Shown here one piece after another: positions 24,925-36,900 of a DNA stretch of 64,000 nucleotides. Position 1 is the stretch's first letter. Every line of letters begins with the position of its first letter. This DNA comes from Mytilus californianus (Eukaryota > Mollusca > Bivalvia > Mytilida > Mytilidae), in contig NW_026262701.1 of the NCBI RefSeq assembly GCF_021869535.1, forward strand, positions 48,301,278 through 48,365,277, given 5' to 3'. The translations under genes and the position numbers were made by a program. Under the pieces are notes generated by a model that was not told where the DNA came from, did not search any database, and saw only the letters and a list, made by a program, of their open reading frames with translations.

Positions 24925-27900
24925 CTAGGGAAAATAAAACATGCATATGTGAGCAACTTTGGTAAATTTTGATAAAAAGTGACAGGAACATAAAACATTT
25001 AATGTGGATTCATTTATTTTCATGGTTTTGCAATATATATATATATGCCAGTAGAAAAATTTGTACTTAGTTGAACACTTAATTTCGTGGTTAAACTATA
25101 CCTTCGAAATCCACGAAAGTTGGTATCCATCAATAATAATGAATCAACAGTAGTTTTGATTATTTATAATAAATAGCCTGTACGGAAAATTGAACTAAGG
25201 GCTATTCCAGAAAGAAATGTATGGAGGGTTGGAAGGCACTATATATATTAATAATACATGGGTGATGGGTATCAGAGCAACTTTTCACACTATAATGCAC
25301 TATGATTCTCAATTACAATTGTCTGGGTGGCAAGTGCAGAAACAAACTGCCTTCTAAACCCCCCCCACCCCCATACATTTTTTTTCTGGAATAACCCTTA
25401 GCTAAAATGTCAGTTTAATATATTTTATGCATTTAGAAAGTATAATCTGCAACTTTGATCAATATCAAAACTGCAAAAATATCCAAATGAGAACATCAAA
25501 GGAGATATGATCATTTGTGTGGCATCTATGCATATAACTTTTCAGATTTACTGAAGTTTTAAAAAATGGCATTTTTTGGCTTTTCAAAGGTATGTAAATG
25601 CCCACCAAAAGGATACCAAAATGGCATTTCCCCAAAATTATGCAACAATTAGCTTTTGAAACACATTTATGAATTTTTGGGATATAAGCCAATAGTGAAT
25701 ATTTCAGTTTTCATAAGGTAGAGTTTGCCATCTGATCAAAATTAAATGGGGAAAGTTTGGTGAGGGTCTTCCTATTATTAATCTCCTAATGTTTCTAAAC
25801 ATTTCAACACGTAAATTCAGATTTTTGAAAATTGTCCCATCATTATCATAGATTGCCTCTAACTAGTTTTTCCATCTGATCAGGTCCTACTGAAGATTCC
25901 TTTGTATGAGACTTTCCAAACATCATTCCTGTCAAGTTTAGTTAACATTTGACAAGTTGTTTCAAAGAAGATGGAAATGAGAAAAAATCCTGGACGCCAG
26001 ACAATGCCTAACATAGCCATTTAAAGGAAAGCCACAAAAACTGAATTATCGTACAATATAGGAATTTATAAACCTCACGATTACTGTCATGAAAAAGACT
26101 CAAAACTAAGAGCAAATGAGGCACTTGCACAATTTTAAGGGGCATTAGCTACAAGTTAGACAAAAATATAAAAAACGATTCTTTTTGTTTCGAGTATTAA
26201 TAAAAGCGGAATTTTGAAATAACATTTCGTTACAAGCACTTAGTTTGGCCCAAATTTTTCAAAATAAACTAAAAACATCGCTGATGTATTTTTCACTTGC
26301 AAGTGAATAATTTGACTTAATGTGAATTCTCATTCACGAAAAAAACATTGCTGATGTATTTTTCACTTGCAAGTGAATAATTTGACCTCATCTGAATTCT
26401 CATTCATGTGAACTTCAATTTAACCACTAAGCTGGCCATGTAATAGGCGTGTTCAGCTATTTAAAGGAAAAGAATGTCAACATTGAAAGTGAAACAAGGG
26501 TGTACCATTTCGTTGACTGATTCAATCCACAAAAAATCATTATGATACAGGTAAAATCGATGATTAACATATTGTTTTAACCTATAACATGAAATCAAAC
26601 AGACCTAGAAAAATCCAATTGCACGTGGTTGCTATCTATATTTATATTTATGTTAACATCGGGTTATATGACTGTCAGAGACTTTGGAGGTCATCTCGAT
26701 GGTTAATGAGATGGCATCTAGACTAAAATACATACAAAATGCTGATATATATTATCGAGTCCATGCATTGTTGATTGTTTATCATAAACTTTTTGTATTT
26801 TGGATATGCATTTTAGTATCTTATTGATCAAATATAAGAGTTTGAGTCAAATTGGTGAACATGAATTTGACAGCTAATGCCCCTCTAAATGTTTAAAATT
26901 ATATAATATTGATGATATTAAATAGATGAATACTTTGTACTGTCGTTTGTGTTTTAAGACAAAATTCTGAAGTGAAGAAAGAGTAACAGTGAATTAATAA
27001 CAATTTCATGGCTAATGATAGGACATCTATGAAGAAGGATATCTATCAAAAGTTCTTTTATCTTTAAATATAAAAATAAGAAAATAATGTGGTATGATTA
27101 CTAATGAGACAACTCTCCACAAGAGACCAAATGACACAGAAATTAACAACAATAGGTCACCATACGGCCTTCAACAATGAATAAAACCCATACCGCATAG
27201 TCAGCTATAAATGGACCCTGCATTTCCACTGAAACAGAAACTTTTTTATAGTATAAGGACAGTGTTCAATGCAATATTGTTATCCTTCAAGAATATGCAA
27301 TAAATTGTTACCCTTCATGAATGTGCTGCAAATTGTTAACCTTCATGAATGTGCAGCAAATTGTTACCATTCATGTATGTTGCAAATTGTCACTATTCAT
27401 GATTATGCAATACATTGTTACCCTTCATGAATGTGCTGCAAATTGTCACTATTCATGATTATGCAATACATTGTTACCCTTCATAAATGTGCTACAGATT
27501 GGCACCTTTCATGAATATGTGATACACTGTTTTCCTTCATGAATATGCAAAAGATCATTACCCTTCATGAATAAACTCTTCCAGTATCAGACATTCAGAT
27601 AAGATCTGTGGTTGTCCAGCTTTAATGATAACGTAGCACAGGATAGGTAACAAATCATCAGCTCCACTGTAAAACACAAATGTATAACAATCAGTTCACT
27701 AGTTTAGAAATGGATTTACATAAAGATGCCTAAAGATCCTAAAGATCATATGTATATTAATATGAATCCTTTTGTTTTGTATATGAAATACATTTGACAC
27801 TTTGATCAATAAAATATTTTTACAGTAGATAACTGGTCAAATTCTCAGATAATTTCAAAACATGCATGGAGCTACCATCAATATTTCCATTAGATAAGAC

Positions 27901-30900
27901 AGTTACACACTAAACAAATATTTCCATATGATTTAGCAGCAAATACTTTCATGTGAGCAGTCTAATTGAGGGTTTACAGAAGACATTTCAAAATGATACA
28001 TTTAGCAAAATTTCATCTTCTTTCGTAATAATTAATTTCTAAAGATTAAAAATTTCTGTTTCAAGAATACTTTATTTTGTTGTTTTAACAACTGGTACAT
28101 TGGAACTATCAATGCAACTTAAAATCAGCATTTCTTTAACCCTTTAAATTCTTTGTTTCCCTTGTAAACCATAAAATCCATGAATATTAGCATCCCTTGA
28201 ATATAGCCTCATGGATGACTCAAGTGGCAGTCCATATTTCCCATCTTTCATCCCAGTTGACCCACTTTGCCAGACTCACCATTTTGATATTTTGTCCAAT
28301 TTGTTCTATTTGTCAATATAATGCATTAATAAAATGCTCCGCTGGGCGCAGCTTGATACGACCGCAGAGGTCAAACTCTGAACAGTTGGGGCAAGTATGG
28401 ACACAACATTCAAGCTTGATACAGCACTGAATTTGGATTGTGATAAAATATTTGACACAGCATAGGTTTCTGACACACAATGTATGTGGTCTAAGAACTT
28501 AAAAATTTTTCATTTGCCTATTCAAACCATATCATTATTATTTGCTTTTATATATAAATCAGAAATAACCAATTTAAAATGGAAAATTTTAAAGAAAAAA
28601 AAGGGGGAAAAATCCCCCTTCAAATTTTTGTGAACCCCCTTATGATTCATCACCCCAAAACTCAATCCCAGCCTTCCATTTGTGTTACAATGTATGGTGC
28701 CTTGCAGTACCATTTCAGAGAGATCTGTACACTTGAACACAAGTTATTGTCTGGAAACTAGAAAAATGCTTGTTTTTTTGCCCCTTTTTGGCCCCAAATT
28801 CCTAAACGTTTAGGGTAATTACCCCCAAACTCAAACCCAGCTTTCCCTATGTGATATGGAACCTTGTTGTACAATTTCATAAAGATCCATACACTCACAC
28901 ACAAGTAATTGTCATGAAACTAGAAAAATGCTTATTTTTTGCCCCTTTTTTTTGCCCCTAATTCCTAAAATTTTGAGGCAATTACCCCCAAAATCAATCC
29001 CAGCATTCCCATGTGATATGGAACCTTGTGGTACAATGTCAGAGAGATCCATGCACTAACACACAAGTTATGTCTTGAAGTTACAAAAATGCTTGTTTTT
29101 TGTCCCCTTTTGGCCCCTAATTCCTTAACTGTTGGTACCATAACCCCCAAAATCAATCCCAATCTTCCTTTTGTGGTGGTATTGAACCTTGTGATAAAAT
29201 TTCATAGAGATCCATTCACTTAAACTAAAGTTAGAGTACGAAAACCAATGTGTCTTCGGACGAAGCCGGACGACGACGACGCCAACGTCATGCCAATATA
29301 CGACCACAAAAATTTTTTTGCGGTCGTATAAAAATATCTCATCACTTGATTTCTTAATTTGAAAAATAGCTCAAAATCTATAGATGGAAACTTACATAGA
29401 AGGAATTTTCAGATTTTTGAAATAATCTTCAATACACTGACACACTAATCTGGAACACTTCACTGAAAGTAAACATTATAAAAACATACAAGACAAGTGA
29501 ACAATAAAAGTAATTCTCTAATTCATTGGCAATTTAACCCTTTCTGGACCCATTGTTTAAAATAAATAATCAACGTGTGTTTGCCAATGATTTCAGTATA
29601 TGATTGGCTAAGTTAAAAGATAATAACTACCAGCTCTCTGGATGAATTGAAATGTGCTAACAGGTGTGGGAGAAATTGACAATATTATATTTATATGAGG
29701 TAGAAATCAGGAATGTGGAAGGCACTCAAAGTGGATTTTCGTTTATCAAAAATGGAAATTTATTTGAAATCATTAGAGAAACAGATTCTTACATAGTTAC
29801 TTGTGGATTGTCAGATTTATCATATCTTGATAGTCAAATTATTGAATTTTAAAGTCCTTGCTGAGTCTCTGACTTTAGAATTCAATAATTTAACTATATT
29901 GACTGGATTAATCTGATAAGCCAATGGTACCAATGTAAGAATCCATATATAGCTATTTGATCTGGGACTCATAACTGCATCTGCAGTTCATTACTATCTG
30001 TTTGTTTAACTTGTCATAAATGAGTGTCATTGCTGTATATGATGTATTACAGTAACTGAACTATTTGTATTGATATAGCCTAGATGTGTCTGCTTATATA
30101 ACTTTGTTTTTTAAATGTATTTATGATTTTGTATAACATGTGTCACAGAATTTACTTAATCAGTCTAGTTCACCTAGAAGTGTGTATACAAAACAAGCTG
30201 ATTTGAATAGAAATGTCTGTTGAGATAAGTCTTTCGAGATCTGTAATCAATTTATGTGTCACAGTCTTCGAGATAAACTTTTGCAGCTACAGACCTGACA
30301 CTCATATTTTGGAAAATTTGTATCAATTCTTTCGCCATGTAGTAAAATTGCTTATGGCATTGTAAATTGAATGTTGGTTTTCCCTAACACAAAGAAATTT
30401 TAAAGGGTCAGTAGGCAAGAAAGACTTTTTAATTTTTTTAATTTTTTTGCGAAAAAATCAAACAAGGCACATGCAGTTTCGGTCTACAGAAAACTTTTCT
30501 TAAACAATTAGCAAGGAATTCTTGAAAAAACAACTTGTTTGACATTATATCTTGATCTATGTTGTGATGTAAGCTTAAATAAACTTAAAGAATGATGAAC
30601 ATGATAAATGAAACAAGAATTATCAGACCATTAAAGCCTCATCAATAATTATCTTAAAAAAGAGTCTTGCTCTTATTTTTTCATCTGTTAAAAAGAGAAT
30701 TGATCTGGAGGGAAAAAAACCTTGTAGGTTTAGGAGAAACCAATGATCTTTTTGCATGGCCTCACAGAAATTTGACAAGCCTTGGCTAGTGTGCCTGTGG
30801 TCAAGCATGAAGACTGGTGCCATTGTACCCAAATACTCTTAGAATCTAGTTGGTTTAGAATTTTTCGTGTTTAATATTGAGGAGTTTAGAAATCTTTTGT

Positions 30901-33900
30901 GCATGGCACGTGTTTACTGATCTGTCACTGCTGTATTCAATGTGTCATAGAATTTACCTGAATAGTGCTGTATTCAATGTGTCATAGAATTTACCTGAAT
31001 AATGCTGTATTCAATGTGTCATAGAATTTACCTGAATAATAACTGGAAATAGCTTATGATACATGACAAGTGTTAACTGATTTCTTACTGTTACATACAA
31101 TGTGTTGCAGTATTCACTGTTGAACCTGAAGTTGTTATTGATATGACAGTGTCTTCAGATACATCAATATTGAACTCAATGTGTCATAGAATTTACCTAA
31201 ACATTCTAGTTTATCCAGAAGTGTTTGCTGATTTGGAAGTGTTTTTAGATGTGTCACTGCAATATTATATGGTTCATCACAATCTGTCATCTGAAGCTTT
31301 AGTTTGACACTACAGTCTGCTGGTAAACACAACTGTCTCTCTGTCATCACATAGGCCAAGGTCAACTCTTTTGGTTCATTAGCTAATCTACAATTGTATA
31401 TTCTCAAAACATAATTTCAAAGCATATCAAATCTAAGGATGAGAGACGTCAAATTAAAAAATCTAAGGAAACCTATTGTCCACTTCTCCAAATGTGTACA
31501 AAAAGTAGAGTAAACAAGCATTGTAAAGTTTAATGGCTTTTGGCTCAAAGATACACAAGGAGTTAATTGCTCAAAGCAGGTATCGTCCTTTCCTCGTCAG
31601 CCTGCATTTGCCCAGCTATGAGCCAGTTTTGTACTTTGTGCAATCCAGCCAAAAAAAAAAGCTGTACATATTACAATCAATTTGTTGACAGATTGACTAA
31701 AAATCAAGGACAATCTGATGATTCCAATCACAATTTTATACCCCTGTTCAAGTCCAGGAAAATCATCAGTGGTTGTCACTGTTCATATGATACATGTATT
31801 TTGACCTTTAAAAAAAGTTGATTTTTTGACAGATCTTTTGGAGTTTCTTTTGAACTAATTTTTATTTTGTCTATACTTTATACATGATGCATTGTAAGGG
31901 CACTTGTCTTTTTTCAATGAAGAAAGTATACTGACAGTCAATTTACCTGAAAAGTCCTAATAAATATCTCCAGACTGGTTTAAATATGGATTTCTCCAAA
32001 CAAGCATAACACTGGTCCTTGCCTTCAATACAATCTAACTGTTCATAACAGATTGTAAACAGCACTAACATCTTCTCCAGGTACATATGAATATCCTGGG
32101 ATATTGCTTTAATATGTCGCTGATAAGCCTCATTTTTTAGATTTTTTATTTTCATCTCTATGGACTTTAAATCTGACAAAGATGCAGATGACTTCAAAGG
32201 TTTACCAGAATCATTCTGATCTTCTTCATCTATTTGAATACTTTTCTTCTCAGACTTTTCATCATCTTTTGCATCATCCTTACTTTCATCAGAATTTTCA
32301 TCATCAAATAGTTCATCCATATTATCTTGATTATACTGGTCATATTCTTGTGAAATTTGATGAAGAATGCCTTTTGTTTCTTTGATACTATCCCTCAATT
32401 TTTCACTTTCTTTCTCATTCATGTCAATTGCTTTTTTCAAATCTTTTTTGACTATTGTTTGTACTTCAGAAATGTCGCTTGTATCAGTGGCATAATCTGG
32501 TTCCCATTTATCTCTTTTTTCATCTTCATCTAAATTTTCCTCTTTAACTTCTTGCAACTTTTCTCTTTCATTGTCCAACTCCTGTAAAATATGTGTATCT
32601 TTCATTTTCTCATTATTTACTTCCCTTTCACTGTCAGTTTTATTTTCACTTTGGAATTTATCATCTGTACTGTCATTTCCATCATCAGTTCTACTTTCAC
32701 ATTCACTTCTCAAATAACTGGTACCTTTGGAGTCTTTGCTACTGTTATCCTGTTGTTTGCTTTTGTCCCAGTGATGTGCAGGATACAATGACTCTGACAA
32801 TGGAACTTTAATTTGATCAACAATATTAATTTTCTCATTGACAATGTGTTGTAACTTATCATATAGTTTTTTCTGTAGTGCCTTCATCTTCAGTGTTAAT
32901 GGGTGCTCATTAGATCTTAAAATAAAGAAAAAAGCAATAAAAAAGCATTTTAACAAATCATTAAGATCATTACTATTATGTTAAAAAAATAATATCTGTT
33001 GCTTTAATGACTGAGACTATCTAAAAGTAAAACTGAATTAAATCTTACAAACATGAACTCTTATATTCTTTGTTTTCTCCCTTCTATTGATTCCAGACTG
33101 TCAGATCTACAAGTAATGACAATATTGTTTTAAGAGATAAATTAGCACATGACTGTAGACTTTCCCCTTTGGCTGGTAATTGAACAGCATAAAAACTACA
33201 AATTTTTCTGCAAAGAAAATAACACAACAATTTCTTCTTCAGTTTTATCATAACATAGACAAAGATTTATGATGTTTTCTGTGCCAGTTTTATAACTTTT
33301 CATTGATATTTTGAAGCCTAGCTTTTTCTCAGATTATGCATTAAATTTTTTGGCCCAGCAACACCTATAGTAGCCAGATGCTCAAGCATGATCAATGTCA
33401 CACCATTGTAATTAGGTGTCAACCTTCACACTTGATAAGTGATTGGGTGAGATGGCCATACAGTAAAACTCATGTCTATATAAACATTATTCTTGGCAGG
33501 TATTTCATAATTACAGTGCTCATAAATAAACACAGTATCATTACCTCTATTCTATAAATGATATACTCTGATCAAGCCTTGTTCTTTAAAGTTTGATTCT
33601 CTGAGAACAGTATGACTACAATGATTATTTATGATTACCTTATAATCTCTTGTATCAGTTTATTTATAAGTTCAGAATCATCTGGTTTTTCCTCAAGCTT
33701 TTTCCTCCAACTATTAAAAACAAGCTGGAAAATAAAATCAATGCATGTGTTTGTAAATAAATATTTAAAACACAAACCTTTAGGATTCAGACAGTTTTCT
33801 TAAATACCCTTCTTTTAATTCTTTGTTGACAAAGTTAGAAATTAAGTAAGGTTCCAAATTCATCAGACAAAGATTCTTGTTAGGTCTCATTTGTTTATAT

Positions 33901-36900
33901 AGTTCATCAAGTAATCAAGTATTTATACATCTTTGGCTTTCACAATTTTGAGTTTGGGTGTTGAAGGTTAATCTGCAACACGCTTCTGTCACACCAAATT
34001 CGTAAAGCGTTATTATCATGCTAAAGATATTCTATAGTAATTTAGTGTGTGTATACAAAACTACTGTCTAATCTAAACAAAACTTTCATTGTCAGTCCCC
34101 AAGGAATTGATTTTTACTGGTTTTGCTGTATACAATAAAAGACACACTGAAATGTCTCACCTGCTTGCTGATTATGACTGAACTATGTGTTGAAGTTTTA
34201 GTGTTCAAGGTCTTACTACATGTATCACAGTTTTACATTGGTTAATGAACCAATAAAATGAGGTCATGCTCAGATGAATCCCGACAGACATACATGTGCA
34301 CCTTACAATGATTAAAAGACCTAATAAAGTCAGTCTACTTTTTATTTATATTAACTAAGAAACTGATCTTATGAAAAGTTTTTAAAAGTTTTTCAATGAA
34401 AATGAAGCATTGGATAGACTAAGCCTGTTAGACATACATGTCCCTTACAATCATTTCTTATGCTAGCAGTGAAAATGAGCTATTCATAAAAACTTGACTT
34501 TGCCCAATGAAAGATGAAACATGCAATCCTATAACTATAGTAACTGATGATCATGAAGACAATTTTTAAAAGCAAGGCAAATACTTATCTGAAATAACTA
34601 TGCAGATTTTAATGGTGTTTCCTTTTTTCCTATATCAGAAATCATCTTTTAGGATATAGATTTGCATATTCATGAACATTTTTGTAAAGTTCAACACTAG
34701 AATTTTGACTCTTGAACACAATAGACTATAAAAATTTGTTTTAGTTATTGAAAAATTTTCCGTAAGAATTTTTACCAAAGGAACTGAACCACAGCTCATC
34801 TTGGTATATGTGCATATTCAACAAAGTACACTCTTCAACATTGTAGACAAGAATAGAATTCATGACAAAAATCTCTGTGTTGTTAATCTTGTATATTTGC
34901 TGATCATTTAGTCTGTTAATTTCTCCCTATCTTCTTTAGTTTTTGCTCAAAACACAAAAGAGGGTAAAAAAAATCCTCATTTTAGGGTAATCACTCCAAT
35001 AAAGAGTGACAGTCTACTAACTATATCAGTAAAATTTGACTTGTTAGTAGATCTTGCCTTGCTGATAATTTTTGTGATTTAAAGTGTCTATCTATTATAA
35101 TTTTTATCATATGAGGCAAAACGCCAAAAAAATGTTAAAAATCGTCATTAAAGGGTAATATCTCCAATTAGGAGTCGTCCGACAATTTCCTCCATATTGT
35201 CCTAATTGTAGATCTTGTCTTGCTGATCATTTTTCTTATTTAAGTTTCTATCTATCTATTATAATTTTTACGATATAAGGCAAAAACCCCAAAAATTGGT
35301 AAAAATCTTCATCAAAGGGCAATTACTCTAATAAGAAATCGAATGACGATTTCGACAATGTTGACTTATTTAAAGAACTTGACTTGCTGATCATTTTTGC
35401 AATTTAAAGTTTCTCTCTATCTATTAGATAATAGGCAAAAATGAAAAAAAATGGTAAAATTTGTCATTTAAGGGCAATAACTCCTATTACTATATGGATG
35501 ATTGGTAGAGCTCAACATTCTGAACATTTCTGCACCTGTCAGATTTTCTCTATTTATAACAGTTTTCAAAATAATAGACAAAACTAGCATTTTACCACTA
35601 TGTTCTATTTTTAGCTATGTCCGCCATCTTGGTACGGCAGGCAGGGTAATCAGACACATTTTTAAAACTAGATACCTAATGATGATTATGGCCAAGTTTG
35701 GTAACATTTGGCCCAGTAGCTTCAGAGGAGAAGATTTTTGTAAACGTTAACAGACAACGACGACGACGGACGATGGACGCCAGGTGAGCTTAAAATAAGT
35801 TTTGCTGTTTATTGTACTTGTTAGTTATATCCTATGAACTTGCTATTTACATTGCAGTCTATACAATTTGTTTCTTAATTCATAGATTTTAATAAGTTAT
35901 GTCCCTTAATTTGAGGTTTTTCAGACACAATTTATTTACCGAATAAGATAGGCGAGTGACTTTAACCATAAAATTTAATTTTTAATGCACCCACCTAACA
36001 CACGGCTAAATTATATATCATTTGAAAGCTACACATCTGTACTATCTGTTTTGCCCGGTCGTAAAAAAATCGTACGGTGCAATTTCCGTCAAATCAAGAT
36101 CAAAGGCCAAGGACCAATAAGTGCATATTTTCTAAGATTTCAGCTTGATTGCATAATATGACTTTTATATACTAAATTCACATATGCAAACCATTTAAAC
36201 TTTTAGCAGAGAGATTAACGGTCATTAATTAAATGCATTTTAAAATATTTAAAACGTGTTTTTGATAGACAGCATATGTTTCCTGAAATTCGAGTAAAAG
36301 TTAACAAAATGTGTGAAAACCCAATTTTTTCTTTCTGATGCAACTGCTAATCACTTAAAACTAAGTAAAACCTTGTAATAACTATCAAAGAAGTTTTTGA
36401 CATCATAAATTTCCTAAAATTATGCTTACTTCTAACCAAACAGCAAATCATAACAACTCATGCAGTTGCCCAAAATACCGCCATCTGCGAAAAAAACAGC
36501 TTTTAAGCATTTCTTCCTATTTAAACATTGTATGTGGTCAATATAAGATTTAATAAACAAATTCTTAAGAATCTGAAAAATTTAAAGTAAAAAAATATGT
36601 GTGCGAATCATACTATTGCTTGAAATAAAGGGGGCGAAACTAAGAGATTGCAATCTGCATTGTAACTACCAGACTGAAATAAACATCTTTGGACTTTTCT
36701 AATTATTTGATTTGTAGCTTCATTATAAATATTGATGTAGTGAAAAGACCTTTTATTTATCTAATGTGAACCATAAAAAATAAATTGAAAATTTAGACAA
36801 AAATAAATAAAAAATAAATTGATGAAAATTGAAATTTAAAAGAATTTAAAAACCAGTAAACACATTATAAAACTTGACTTCTTGATTGCTTAAATTGTGT

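Noticed and set aside
27277..27554. CRISPR-like 28-bp repeats
   Set aside because: The repeats abut each other with no spacers and derive from an exon border in an animal gene.
28197..29307. Several small open frames on both strands near 28.2-29.3 kb
   Set aside because: They track the tandem subunits of a dispersed repeat and recur in its other copies with stops.
31597..31821. Open frames on both strands between exons 10 and 11
   Set aside because: They lie inside intron 10 of VPS9D1 with no splice support or similarity.
32182..32811. Plus-strand frames opposite exon 10
   Set aside because: They are antisense shadows of the Glu/Lys-rich VPS9D1 coding sequence and follow its codon periodicity.
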